64,000 nucleotides of DNA from positions 1 through 64,000 of the forward strand of contig VTPC01090942.1 in assembly GCA_011009095.1 (NCBI GenBank), given 5' to 3'. The notes under the pieces were generated by a model. It did no database searches. It saw only the letters and a list, made by a program, of their open reading frames with translations, and was not told the DNA's origin. The DNA is from Ignelater luminosus. Taxonomy: Eukaryota > Arthropoda > Insecta > Coleoptera > Elateridae. Both the position numbers and the translations under genes were made by a program. This document shows positions 47,108 to 58,834 of the stretch, in pieces (positions within the stretch are counted from its first letter, which is position 1; every line of letters starts with the position of its first letter).

Positions 47108-48015
47108 GAGGTTATAAAAAATGTAAAAATACTCGAAAACTTACTTGTTAAATTACCTGTATATAGATGTAGGTATTCTTGAAAATTCTTTGTTCTGTCT
47201 CTAATTTATAAAAATTCTATAAAATTAATCAGTTTATTTTCAGGGTTAATTTTATTGTATGCATTTTAGAAAGATATTGATATTTTCAACGTCTCTTTTT
47301 TTAAAGGAATGCAAGGTTGTTAGTGTCTCATAACTGAAATGCATTGTGTAAATCTCAAATTAATTTTTCTGTAAAGTTTAAAGCAGATTTTCTTTTTAAT
47401 AAAAGAGAGAGAGAGAGAGAGAAATATACATTGAAAGTCATTACGTTGTTATATTTTGTTTAAACAGTTCTTACAATTCTATTTTTTTCACACCATTAGA
47501 TTTTTCTTTTGATTCAGTAACGTTCCTGGTGCTTCCCTTTTTAATTTTTAGAAAAATTCTAAATGATATGTTACATAAAAAATTACACCCACTGATGACA
47601 GTCTCTATCCGCAAAAAACAATAGTAAAGTCCAATATTGAATAGCGTTGAACCATCAAAGTCAGTTCGATAACCATATTTTACCAACAAGGGATTATAAA
47701 AATTGACAAATAGATCATTTTGTACTTGGTGGTCAAAGAAACCATTCTCATGGTTAAGATCACAGCATATAGAACGATAACATCTTTGGCTTAATTTGTA
47801 TACATATCAGAGGCAAAACAACGCGATTTTATTACCATCTAAGTGAAAATCTGAAAAAAAGACATTTCTAAATGAAATTACACATTACAAATATTAAAAA
47901 ATTAAATATAGTCAGATTTATAGATAAACGATTAATGTTACTCGCGCTCAATCTTTTGAGGACCGTACTAGAAGGTTTTAATAGATCTTAACGTCAAGAT
48001 CATTCCAACCTCTAC
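47108..48015. other. Intergenic; one GA repeat
   Basis: Contains a GA dinucleotide run at 47404-47422. Nothing else recognised. Confidence 0.5.
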
Positions 48016-48019
48016 GAGA

Positions 48020-48330
48020 TGAAAAAAGAGAGAACGCCAGAACGCTCATTTTATGTATTCAGTACCGCACCACCATATACGATTTCAAGACTCTGACAGA
48101 GGAAAAGGACCATCTGCAAGAGGATTTTTCGCCTGAAACGCGTCCACCCTTTTAAGGAAGTGTACACCTAGGCGACGATTTTGGCGCACCTCAAATTCAT
48201 AAAGAGTCAATACGTAAACAAGACGCTAGAACAAACAAAAAGCTTCTTGGGATTTTTAAAATCCCAACCCCACCTCCGCATAGGAAGCTAAGAAAGACAC
48301 TTTAGTAGCCAATTTGGAGAGCATTCTCTT
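48020..48330 (+). pseudogene. Jockey-like retrotransposon 3' coding fragment, degraded
   Basis: Forward frames give PYTISRL then RKRTICKRIFRL. This aligns with PYAIRRL and KERAICKRIFFP of the element at 33.4-34.4 kb, followed by IFKIPTPPPHRKLRKT against IFRTPALAAHRKSKIK. It is therefore a second, older copy of the same family with stops. The sequence to about 48560 is also GC-richer and may be its 3' tail. Confidence 0.6.
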
Positions 48331-51209
48331 AGATAACCCGGCTTCCACTCACAAGATTACCGAGCAACCTAGTTAGCGGTCTTCGCACTGCAGTCACATT
48401 TGGAAGGTCTAGAAATCAATTCCCGGAGCCGGCTGTTCCCACTAAGGTATTTAGCAGTAACAGCAAATGTCAGAATAGTAGAATAACATCAATTTCAGCA
48501 ACTCTATAACCATCTTCTTTTCCTTACCAACAACAAGAAACGGGCGCCTGTGACATCGGATGACTCACCTGTCACTAGAACACAGCACTGGTACGCTGTT
48601 ATCGTACCGGCTTATCATAGGATTTAGCGTTTGCGCTTTATTACAATGCAACCCAGAGGAAGTACCATGTGCATCACAGATATACGTGTTGAAGAGTTTT
48701 TTTAAACCGCAACAATGAACTGCTTGCTTCCTTGCAATTTGTTCTTTTACACCGTGAAGGTCTTTGTCAGGCTTCTTCAGAAATATTAACCAAATTATTT
48801 GAAACCTCTGATTCAGTTTTTGTGGGCTTAAAGCACGCATTTCCTCATCTTTCTCGCTCCAAAGAGTAACCAAAAGTCACACCTTGCAAAATTTCATTTA
48901 AACAATGGCATATAAGAAGACAGCAACAGTTTCAGTTGTGTAATCGTAATTACTAAGTGTGGTGTATTGTAAAACGTCGTGATACGAAAATGTTTTGATA
49001 ATCCCCCTTTTATTATCAGTTATCATAGAAGCTTGACACTCAACATTAGATTTATGTAGATAATTCTTTTGATCTTGGTGAACCTGAATTATTTATACAA
49101 TTTGTCTCAATTCATGATAACTAAATAAACTAAAACAGTAAAAACGGGCTCAAATCCTGTAATGCAAGCAAGTAATTGTAGTAAGCGATCAATAAAGGAT
49201 TTTTTCATAGTCTCCCGGAAACTAAAATTTTAATAAATTAAATAAATCTTGTTATTATTGAAGAACTATACGCTGTGTCCCAAATTCGTAACTCACCATT
49301 GGCATCATGGAAACCGAAACAGATACGAGGTAGGTTAAATTAAATAAAAATTCAATTTGGACATCGATGTATTGCTGTTTTTTTTTTTGAAAGAATACAC
49401 AGCTTGCTAGATATTTGCTATAAACGGAAATATTCGATTTTCTTCAAAGTGGAATATTTCGGAAACAAACAAATATAGAAAAGAACAGTCTTTTGTTTTA
49501 CTACATTTCTGGGGCGTAAACATGAATCTTTTTAAATGGAACGCCTACTTGGTTTTTATATTATTGAATAGCTCGCTTTTAGTGCTTTTCGATGGTATAA
49601 GTTTTGACATAGTTATTCATTTGTTTTACAATGCTGTTATGACATTTTAATGGACAGCAATAACGGCTAACTCTACCAAACATTGATTTCAAATTTGTTT
49701 TACCCTTAAATGGCTTACAAACCACTCGCAAAACTCTAGTCTTTTCTTGCTATCACCTGTACGTAATTTCTAGACAATTGTAGGTTTGAACAGATAGTAT
49801 TTGCACTTTTTTAAGATTTTGTGAACTTTTCTGGTCTTCGAAAGGTTGCAATCGCTTGTCAATTTTCAGATTCGTATTAGGATCCATACTTGTAACAGCC
49901 AGTACATTCATTACGTTTCCTTTAAAACAACTCCGCTCTTTTGTTAAAGGTCCAGATTCGCTTAAATTCTTTTGAAAAAACAAAAAACGCAATAAATCAA
50001 TCTAAAAATTGGGCAACTTTTTTCTAATTTAACCGATCTTTTATCTCTTCCGGTTTTCGGAATCACAATGGTGAACCACAAATTTGGGATAGACTGTATA
50101 AGTTTCAGCAAAATAGAGCAAAGTTTCAAAATTTGAGTTTACCAAGGGATTTACAGTAAGTAAATGTAAATTTTTTTAAGTGCTTTCTAGAGACCTGCAA
50201 TTTTTTAAGAAACTAATTTTACGCTATCAAAATAAAATCTTCAAATAAATCGTTATTTAGTAGGGAAGCCATTTTTAAATAATTAAGAATTGGGTGCTAA
50301 GCGAGAGAGCAAGTTTAAAATTAATATAAAATAGACCCCTAGGATTTGGTTACTGGGTTAACAATTGCTTCAGGAAATTAATGTAACGGATTTTAACATG
50401 TTTTTGTTAGCACCTATTAACAAATTAATCAAATCTAATGTGTTAGTTAGTAATTTGATTATTTTAAAACAAGTATCGTTAAATAGCCTACATTTAGTAA
50501 TAAAACATCATCACATTGTCTAAGTGCTGAATTCGAGCAAGAAGAGATATACTTTAATTATTTATAAATTGCATATACTCTAACTATAATGACATTTATA
50601 ACACAGATCTCTATAGGTAGTGATGTAGGGTTTAACTAAAACATTTTCAAAATTCAAGCACATATTGCAAATGGTTTAGCTCTCCTTGGTGTTATAAGTT
50701 CTCTTGGCATATTACGACTTTACATTATCTATTTGAATAAAGATTTTGACAATTATTAAGACATCTTTGAGTTCTTTTATTTGTAAAAAACTAGAATAAT
50801 TTCTTCATTTTCTTAGTTTTCTTTATAAATAAAACAAATTGCAATGTCCCTGCTCCAGAGCATTTCAGAAAAGTATGTCATACGTACCTATATAACAGAC
50901 TTCTACATTAAAATATCATCTAAAAATATACCTCAATATATAGATATGTCTATAAATAAAACGGTCTCCTTATTAAAGTCGGAGATATAAATGCAGGAAT
51001 AATCAACATTTCCACACAAAAGGTTAGGTAAATAGCAGCATTGGAAAAAGGCAGTCTATACTGTCTCTACTAAATGATAGAAATAACACAGGTAAAGATA
51101 AGGTTATAATAAAATTAGTCAATGATTTTTTTTATAATTATTTTATTATTAGCTGACAAAATCGAGATATCATAGTACATGTAGTTCCAAACAGCATTTG
51201 ATTAATCCT
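48331..51209. other. Intergenic, nothing recognised
   Basis: The open frames at 48565-48873 and 49753-49992 lack motifs or context and are not supported. Confidence 0.45.
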
Positions 51210-51532
51210 CTACCATAGAACTCTAGGTAAGAAACCTGCATGATATGGTGCGTAACCCCAATAATTATAAGCCCAAGGATAATTTACACGTAAAGTTGCT
51301 ATGAGACCTGGATCTGGTTTTGGTTCAGGAGCAGCCATGGCAGAAATGGCAAAGATTGCAAGAACAAGAATGAACTGAAAAAAAATAATAACATTTAAAA
51401 TATTAAGATTCTATTATTACAAGTTTGTTATAATATTATGTTATTAATAAACTATAGAATTAAAACTCAAAAAGAAATCTATTAAGAGTAATTATTATTG
51501 TTTAAAGCATTTATACGTACTAATTTGAACAT
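51210..51532 (-). CDS. Secreted peptide precursor of the Trp subgroup, gene 8 (58 aa, two exons)
   Basis: Exon 1 is 51532-51521 (M-F-K-L). A 146-bp intron (51520-51375) has GTACGT and TTTTCAG. Exon 2 is 51374-51210, ending TAG. The signal peptide is MFKLFILVLAIFAISAMA. The linker is A-P-E-P-K-P-D-P. The tail is GLIATLRVNYPWAYNYWGYA, then PYHAGFLPRVLW. This subgroup keeps the exon layout, signal peptide and A-P-E-P-K-P linker of the YGY genes. It replaces the Tyr/Gly tail with P-W-x-Y-N-Y-W-G-Y-A-P-Y-H and a Leu-Trp C-terminus. No published family was recognised for this tail. Function unknown. Confidence 0.85.
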
Positions 51533-51561
51533 GGTTGTATGTTATTGTAGTTCGACTGATA

Positions 51562-51602
51562 AATCAACTATAGCTCGATGTATCCGTCAAGGTGTTTATA
51601 TA
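51562..51602 (-). promoter_or_regulatory. Core promoter of gene 8
   Basis: TATATAAA (51602-51595), 23 nt, then ATAGTTGAT (51571-51563). Confidence 0.75.
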
Positions 51603-52186
51603 CTAATTGTTAAATTAGATTTTAATGGCAACAACATGAATTTGAAGCTACATCTTGTCAGCTATCTACTATCTACTAATCAGAAATTAAAAGTAATTTA
51701 GAAATTACGGTCTGATTCATTAAGAATTTCAGTAACAACTTTTGGTGGTTTTGGTATTTTTTTTTTATTTAAATGATACGATAACAGTAAATCTATTTTA
51801 TAAACTTGCAAAAGCTTAACCAATCATTTGCACTTTTCTAACTTTGGATTTCTAAATAAAACGTAAAATCTAGATATACAGGGTGTTTTCAAATGAAGAA
51901 CGCAAACGATACCACTGAATTCTGACGTGAAAACGGAGTCTTGTTAAAAATCTCTCAGTTCTTGATATTTTGGAGACAACATGAGCTATGAAAAAGAAAG
52001 TTTTCACATAGCTTTTACACTTTGGTATCTTATATCATGTTTATTTCGTGTTGGATACATATTTTTAAGTTACACCACTGAAATGAAAACAAATCACCTC
52101 ATTTTCGAGAACTGTAGTAAGTTAGTTGTGCTTCTTTAGAAGTAAAATAGAAATTCCTAAAGCCATCCAATCTTGTGTTTACGATT
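51603..52186. other. Intergenic, nothing recognised apart from a repeat-like word
   Basis: ATACAGGGTGTTTTCAAATG at about 51877 resembles a word often seen at the ends of insect repeats. No partner end was found. Confidence 0.4.
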
Positions 52187-52293
52187 ACGTCATGGCAAGT
52201 AAGACGTCATGAGACGTCCTAATATGACATTTTGTCAATTGTACGTCATTTAAACGTCATTTAGACGTCATTATCAAAGTTATTATGACGTGG
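52187..52293 (+). repeat. Cluster of ACGTCAT motifs
   Basis: Within about 107 bp there are five ACGTCAT copies (near 52187, 52204, 52243, 52254, 52265). There is also one ACGTCCT (52214) and one inverted TGACGT (52286). The core resembles half of the cAMP-response-type site TGACGTCA. It lies between gene 8 and gene 9. Confidence 0.7.
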
Positions 52294-53350
52294 TAACTGA
52301 CAGAGTACTAATGTCAAATCAACGTGTACGTGTTGGCTGGGTTTAGCTCGGAGACTTTAGCGTTGTTGAATTGCAAAAAAATATAAATGTGTAACTTGAA
52401 GTCTTAATCAATTAATGCTTTTACTTTATTTATTTGAACTCTCCTCTAAGACTCTGTTTTATAAACTTGCGACCAAATGTCATTTTATTGGCACTGATAT
52501 AATCCTAATCAAAAGGACATTTCTAAACTACACTTCTGGAAAGAAACCAACCAAATGTAAAATTGAGTTTTACTATTTGGTTGAAAGTCTGGAAGTAAGT
52601 TGTTTGCAATTATGAATTAAAACATTTTAAAATGTCTTTGTTGTATTTTTACTATTCATGAATTTGCTCTGACTGACTAAGTGAATAAGATAACAAAAAG
52701 CATCTTTTTTGTGAAAGTCATTGCTACAGAGTACAAATGACAATGCTTCTTACCTTTACAAGTTTTAAGATTTCCTCTAGAAATACACTTATTACACTTT
52801 TGTTTGATAAGACTCATGTTATAATATAACCAAAGGTTAAACATCTTTTGCCTTGCTGATTTTTCAGCTTTTATCTCAACATCTGACGTGTATTATCATA
52901 AACTACTTACTTTTTAATACGAAGAAGAAATACTTCTAGAATTTAAGAATTTAAATGGGCTGTAAATCTTCTTCGGCTGATAATGTGTGCTGTATGCAAC
53001 TTTTGTGACTGAAAATCTCTAAATTATGTAATTATCTGCACAACCTTCTTTGTAAGATACAAACATACATACTTGCAAAAGTCGATCTCAAGCTGACTTT
53101 TAAAGTGTCAACAAATTTTTTGATATTTCTATGAGAACATTCACGATTTACAAGATCAAGACATTAGGGTATAATTTAATTCATTCCTATTTTTAAGTCG
53201 GTTTTCAATTTTTCAGTTACATACACTGATATTACAGATTTTCCATACATTTAATGTCGATTAATCTTACCGACTGTAATTATCTAGATGATCAACAAGA
53301 TAATGTTTTGAAATTACGTCGAGCCCATTAAAATGTAGTTTACGAACTTG
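52294..53350. other. Intergenic, nothing recognised
   Basis: No gene supported between the ACGTCAT cluster and the gene 9 promoter. Confidence 0.5.
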
Positions 53351-53392
53351 TATATAAACGGCGTGTTACGCTCACCAAAGCATAGTTTATCA
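53351..53392 (+). promoter_or_regulatory. Core promoter of gene 9
   Basis: TATATAAA (53351-53358), 23 nt, then ATAGTTTATCA (from 53382). Confidence 0.8.
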
Positions 53393-53422
53393 ATCAAATT
53401 CCAACATTAAACAATTACAAAT

Positions 53423-53714
53423 ATGTTCAAATTGGTAAGTATTATTACTATAAATAAATAATAATAATGACTAACTATAGTAATGACTAATTGAAGTTAT
53501 ATTAGCTCGAGGAAACTCAACACATAACAACATAAATTATTGTATTTTTCAGATCGTTCTTGTTCTTGCAATCTTTGCCGTTGCTGCAATGGCTGCTCCT
53601 GCAGCAAAACCAGGTATCTTCGCTGCCTACCGTGTAGCACACCCTTGGACATACAATTATTGGGGTTATGCACCATATCATTATGGACCATTTGCTCCTA
53701 AACTTTTATGGTAG
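53423..53714 (+). CDS. Secreted peptide precursor of the Trp subgroup, gene 9 (57 aa, two exons)
   Basis: Exon 1 is 53423-53434 (M-F-K-L). A 118-bp intron (53435-53552) has GTAAGT and TTTTTCAG. Exon 2 is 53553-53714, ending TAG, with a polyadenylation-type AATAAA at 53770-53775. The signal peptide is MFKLIVLVLAIFAVAAMA. The linker is A-P-A-A-K-P. The tail is GIFAAYRVAHPWTYNYWGYA, then PYHYGPFAPKLLW. It is divergently arranged with gene 8. It is the clearest Trp-subgroup sister of gene 10 (PWTYNYWGYAPYHYGP in both). Function unknown. Confidence 0.9.
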
Positions 53715-53775
53715 AAAAATCAGAAGAAATGTATAAAATGTCGTTCTTGTAATTACATGCTACTCTAATAATAAA

Positions 53776-55545
53776 GAAATTTAAACTCGGAATAGTGGTT
53801 GGTTTACTATCTTGTAGCCTCTTACCTTTACTGTTTAGTGTTACTAGTGTCAAGTGTATGTAGTGATATGTTTAATGCTTTAAGAAAGGATATAATAAGA
53901 AATTATTAAGATCTGGCCTTGAAAAGATTTTAGAAACTAAAAACTTTTTGTGGTAATATCCAAGTTTTCTAAACTATCAAATTAGCAAAACCATCCTGAT
54001 GAAAAATGATTTAAGGTACTACTTTTGCTTAAATGATAGTACAATTAGGAAAAAAACTGCTTACTCGAGGTGATTGGGAAACATCGGCTGTTTGGCAGTG
54101 ATGTTTAATATTTCAAAGATCAGTAGAAAAATTTAAGCGGGCCAGTCCAGTTCCTTGAAATTTAAAGAAGCCTAAAAATCTGCACAAAAACTAAAAAACA
54201 ATCAGATAATGCTAATAGAAGAAACTTCAGTTGAAAAGCTTACCAAAGTTGCTAATCGGCTTCTGAGAAACTTGCTGGTAAGAAATATAATATAGAACGG
54301 TTTTTAACTCGATCATTTTAAATTTAAAAAGCAGTCCTCTTTTTGATCCTCAGGTTAAGTTTGCTCTGATAGCAAAACTACAACTTTCAATGCAAAAATC
54401 AAATTGAAGTTTTGATATAAGCTATCCAACTGACATTTAACACAAGTAGAGAATACACTGTAATGAAATTCAATTAAATAAATTATCTTTAGGTAGTACA
54501 CTAGAAATACAAATTACTAGAAGGTTTTTGCTGGTTCTTAAACGAAGAGTCCAACTTCCTTTAGATGCAGACCTATAATTATGCAAAAGCTTCCATGGCC
54601 AAGAAAAACTTTGAGATCTTGTTAAATTCTTATCGGAGACGTACGTGTCTGATTAACTAGCAAAATACATACTTAGTGATATAGCCAAATAAAATTTAAC
54701 CCAAACTGCGCAACTGGGTTTGATTTAGTAGCTGCCGTCATTTTAATACAGAACCTGACTCGGAAATAGATGAACTTTGTTCTACCAAAAAAAACAATCA
54801 ATAGAAATCTATCTCACTAACATTCCTGGCGATAAAGCCGGCAGTGAGCAAGATTTCCTTTATGCCTTAAACAAGAATATCAATGTACTTCAACCAGAAG
54901 TGTTGACAGCAAAAGAAGCAGGAAAAATTTGTTTAATGAACCAGATTTTAGAGGAATATTGACAAGTAATCTTTGACAAGTTCAAATTGAGTTACTGATT
55001 GGTACAAAGATGCTCATTTGGAATATAATTAATCTTGTACAAGATAACCATAAATTGAACGAGAGTTGGACTCAAAACATTTATAATTTTAGATTTTAGA
55101 ATCTTGAATGTACTTAAACTAATTGAATGATAATAATTTTTTTTAAAAAGCGGTACCTAGAACGTGAACAAAAATTGATACTTCTAGCTATATCCGTAGA
55201 GACACTCTAGTAATAGAAATAGGTAGATCATTATTACATTATTATACCAAAGAGAAACCCAGAAACCTTGCAACCATTAAAGGCCGAATATACTAATTGT
55301 CGGAATGGTTAACGTACATGGTGTCCCAAACTCAGAGTAAATACTCGACATGTGAAAAATTAGAATAGCTGGAAAAAACCGAATTTTTTGCATCTTCATC
55401 CGATGTATCTTACATAGCACATTTACCATAGAACTGTCACAATTATTGTCAGCTACGGTTTTTTGTTCTTGTTTTTGTCCTTGTCGGGGTTGTTTCTTTT
55501 TTCCTTACTAGATCATATCTTCTCAAGCTCTTGTTGTGATTAAAA
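53776..55545. other. Intergenic, nothing recognised
   Basis: The 61-codon frame at 54777-54962 has no recognisable motif and is not supported. Confidence 0.45.
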
Positions 55546-55549
55546 TATG

Positions 55550-56690
55550 GCATACTTTAATGGCTTCAAATGAAGTATCACTTCTTTCCTTTTTGATTTT
55601 GTTGTATCAGTAGAAAAAAGTTTGGAATTTGATTTAGAAGCAAAAATTTCAGTTTTCTGAGGCAAAGTTGATGTAGAAGTGTTCTCTAAGTAAGTGGGAT
55701 TAGGGGTAATTAAAATCTGTGATTGGTAATTTGGTCCCAAGTGGGAAGTTGATGTTCTCTGTAACTGAAACATATTTTAGCTTTTGCGCAGGTCAGCGTG
55801 ATTAGATAAAAACTCAGAAAACTTAGAAATATATCTGAAGATAAAATTTTTTTACAATATTTCTGAGCTTTATGGAAGCTATCCACACCTCTGGAAATGA
55901 CCGGACTCGTTTCTTTCCAACTGTTTTTTAGCAAAACTTACTGAACCTAGCTCTCAATCGACTTGAACACTATTTAGTCAAGTGGCAGCTTAATAACCTA
56001 AATGTTTTTTTTTCTAAAGCAGGCTTTGTACTTCTGATGTAGGTTCTATGCTTATCATAAATTGGAATCGCGACTTATTTAGGCATATTTATAAAGACTT
56101 TCAAGCTATGCTTTGCTTGTAGTTCAGAGCTTGAACTGCAATATCCTTAAATATTATTTATTAATAAAGGGAGGCCTTGTCCATTAGCTGAAGGGGTAGC
56201 CTTTCGGCCAGATGCTCCAGACACATAGTGAAATGCTCTTTTCTTCAATTTCCTTTGGCCCTTTGGATTCAGAAAAAATCCAGTTTTTTACATATTGAGC
56301 TACAATCTCTTTAACGTCATGTTTACTACAGAGGCATCCTGTTCTTATTTTGGCTTTGATGCAATTTTTGAGTTCAGCTTCAACTTCGGCTGATAGAGTT
56401 TGGGGGTTTACCAAAATCCATTTAATCCATGCTGGCTTTACGAACTTTAATTCGGTGATAGATATCGGTTTCGATGTTCCATGACTTTTTCGCTTGTCTT
56501 AATTATTAAAATTCACCTCAAAAGTTTTAAATTGGAAATTTAACAAATTTCTCAGCTTTGACATTGGCGGTAAATTCAAATATGAAAGAGCCAACTTACG
56601 GCGTTTCCAATTACCCCTTTTTACAATTACTCCACCTGACCTTACTAATCTACCTTTTCCTGCCAAGCTCATTGGTTTAATCATAATTTA
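55550..56690 (-). pseudogene. Pogo-like transposase remnant
   Basis: The minus-strand frame around 56410-56250 reads NPQTLSAEVEAELKNCIKAK, then GCLCSKHDVKEIVAQYVKN. This resembles the CENP-B-type helix-turn-helix of pogo/Tigger transposases ('LS.EEE..L...I......G......V...V..Y'). After a frameshift, EHLAERLPLQ follows. Segments towards 55550 (WKETSPVISRGVDSFHKA; a Ser/Thr/Lys-rich tail) could be its C-terminal part. The catalytic core was not recognised, and the limits are approximate. Confidence 0.45.
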
Positions 56691-57094
56691 TATCTTTTTT
56701 TTTTGTTTTTGAGTTATAGGAGAAAATTTATTTTTTTGTAAGTTCATTAAGTGGCTGTATCTTGGTTACTCCAGAAAATAAAGTAATAGTGTTAATGGAC
56801 TCGACAGGAAAAAGTAGACCGATAACTGTGATTTAGTTTTTTCTTTTTAGCTATTCTAGTTTCTGAGGCATGTTGCATTTACTTTGAATTTGTGCCGTCC
56901 TGTACATTTAAATAATTATTATACAACTCCACACACAGTTAAACTATAAGCATTTTTATTTTATAGGAGTACATTTTAAGTATTGTGTTTACAATAAATA
57001 ATGAATCATAAGCTATTGTTTTTAATTACTTTCTTGTTGGTTTGTACACTGCAGGTACTGTTTTCCATTGTTAATGTAAGTTAAAATTAATTTT
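56691..57094. other. Spacer downstream of gene 10, nothing recognised
   Basis: AT-rich. No gene or clear repeat seen. Confidence 0.5.
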
Positions 57095-57376
57095 TTACCA
57101 CAAGACTTTGGCGTGGTATGGTCCGTAATGATATGGTGCATATCCCCAATAATTGTAAGTCCAAGGATATTCCAAACGGTAGCCTGCGATGAAACCTGGT
57201 TTTGGTTCAGGTGCAGCCATGACAGCAACAGCAAACATTGCAAGGACGAGCACGAACTGCAAAAAGATTGTTAAGAATTAACTGTAAAGGTAATTACAGT
57301 AGGTATCATACGTATTTTATCAGTTGATGTAATTTAAAGAAAGCTATATAATAATTGTACTTACCAATTTGAACAT
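57095..57376 (-). CDS. Secreted peptide precursor of the Trp subgroup, gene 10 (57 aa, two exons)
   Basis: Exon 1 is 57376-57365 (M-F-K-L). A 108-bp intron (57364-57257) has GTAAGT and TTTTTGCAG. Exon 2 is 57256-57095, ending TAA. The signal peptide is MFKLFVLVLAMFAVAVMA. The linker is A-P-E-P-K-P. The tail is GFIAGYRLEYPWTYNYWGYA, then PYHYGPYHAKVLW. It ends in Leu-Trp like genes 8, 9 and 11. A frame running 57243-57022 over the same bases (MQCLLLL...) is a shadow. Confidence 0.9.
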
Positions 57377-57410
57377 TTTTGTAATTGTATGATAGCACAG
57401 TTTGATTGTT

Positions 57411-57452
57411 AGACAAACTATATCCTAATATGTCTCATGTTCTGTTTATATA
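57411..57452 (-). promoter_or_regulatory. Core promoter of gene 10
   Basis: TATATAAA (57452-57445), 23 nt, then ATAGTTTGTC (57421-57412). Confidence 0.8.
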
Positions 57453-57825
57453 CGAGTTTTTTAAATTACATTTTAATGAATATAACGTTTTTTTCAAGAC
57501 ATGATCTTATCGATTATCTGTAATTAATCAGAGTTGGAAAGTGCTTAAAAAATTATGAAATGATTCATGTAAAATTTCCTGTATATGCATTCAAAGAAAT
57601 TTATAAAGCTATCTGGGGATTGTTTTAAAACACCAAATTGTCAGAAGGGAAATGACTACACTAACAGGAATCTGTAATTACCTTCTGAAAATCCTTTTTA
57701 CTACTGTAAGGGAAGAAACATTCAGTTTCATCAATCTATAATATTATTTAAAGTTTGAAATTGTATTAATTATTTTATTATTACAGTATACATTGTATCT
57801 ATTAAAATTAAATTAAAAGAATTTG
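57453..57825. other. Shared upstream region of genes 10 and 11
   Basis: Genes 10 (-) and 11 (+) are head to head, so this 373-bp AT-rich spacer should hold the upstream control of both. The GAAGGTAGAC-type element of the YGY genes was not found here. Confidence 0.5.
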
Positions 57826-57845
57826 TATATAAATAGGTTGTTATA

Positions 57846-58777
57846 CGAGGGTGATCTGAAAAGTTTCCGACCTAACAAAGATACAAGACATTTTTTCTGA
57901 AAATTTTTTTTTATTTTTCAACGTAATCTTCTTGTAACTCTACACACTTCTCCCAGCGATGCTCCCATCTCTGTAACCCGTCCAAATAGTACTCGGCATT
58001 TTTCTCTGCAAAATAATTGTTCACGAAGGTGATTGCCTCTTCATTTGATGAAAATCTTTGTCCTCCGAGCGCAATTTTTAGATGAGGGAACAAAAAGAAG
58101 TTGCTTGGGGCTAGATCTGTTTCGGGTGTATAATGGTGTATCCAAGTTTCATCTACAGTAATTAATCGGCGCCAAAACTCGGATTTATTTCGCATAAACT
58201 GCGCCAAAAGAGCGTTGGAAATATTCATTCGAACACGTTTTTGGTCTATCGTGAGCAAACGCGGCACCCAACGCGCGGACAGCTTTCTCATGCCTAAATG
58301 TTGATTTAATATGTGACAAACACGTTCTTTTGACATGTTCATAACCTCTGCTATTTCTCTCACTTTAATTCGGCGGTCGTCTAGTACCATTTGGTGAACT
58401 TTGGCGATGTTTTCGTCGGTAGTTGCAGTTTTTGGACGTCCCGAACGTTCATCGTCTCCCAAGCAGCCCAAAATTCCACTATGGAAAATGATGGTGCAGA
58501 GTCCCCATACACAGAATCCAACTCATCTTTTATTTGCAAAGGCGTATTGCCTTTCAAAAACAAATATTTAATGACAGCTCGATACTCGATTTTGTCCATT
58601 TTCACAAAAAAATTCACATCAACTCACTCAAATGACTGTTACATAAAAACTGCGCGTCCAAAATGGCTGAAACTTTGGTGAGTAACTGTCAACAGATGAA
58701 CAACGAAATTCAGTAGCTTTTATTTACGAGTGCTGCCATCTTCACGTTGAGGTCGGAAACTTTTCAGACCACCCTCG
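57846..58777 (-). mobile_element. Mariner element, internally deleted copy (932 bp)
   Basis: Flanked by TA (57844-57845 and 58778-58779). One end starts CGAGGGTGATCTGAAAAG and the other, inverted, starts CGAGGGTGGTCTGAAAAG. It is the same family as 13449-14712, in reverse orientation. About a third of the transposase has been lost. Confidence 0.92.
57911..58599 (-). pseudogene. Mariner transposase with internal deletion
   Basis: The minus strand starts MDKIEYRAVIKYLFLKGN. A frameshift near 58470, from a deletion after VEFWAA, leads to GDDERSGRPKTATT in the next frame. The segment DDRRIKVREIAEV, missing from the 13.4 kb copy, is intact here. After T-V-D-E-T-W and HHYTPET the frame jumps straight to DLAPSNFFLF. 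So the second catalytic Asp is deleted and the Asp after P-S is Asn. It cannot be active. Confidence 0.9.
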
Positions 58778-58834
58778 TAGATTATGTCAGGATATAGTTT
58801 ATCAATTATACGATATCTCAACACAACGTCAAAC

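Larger units (their letters stand above)
57826..58804 (+). promoter_or_regulatory. Core promoter of gene 11, split by a mariner
   Basis: TATATAAA is at 57826-57833 but its start-site motif ATAGTTTATCA is at 58794-58804, with a 932-bp mariner between them. Removing the element and one TA leaves 26 nt between the two motifs, near the 23 nt of sister genes. The intact motif in gene 9 is identical (ATAGTTTATCA). Confidence 0.8.

Noticed and set aside
51877..51900. ACAGGGTGTTTTC word as a transposon terminus
   Set aside because: The word is common at ends of insect repeats, and relatives occur near 2437, 14875 and 23319, but no inverted partner or target duplication was found.
57022..57243. Minus-strand ORF starting MQCLLLL over gene 10
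   Set aside because: It is another frame over exon 2 of peptide gene 10 and does not fit the family; treated as a shadow. The same applies to frames at 46675-46959, 44113-44433 and 53497-53691.
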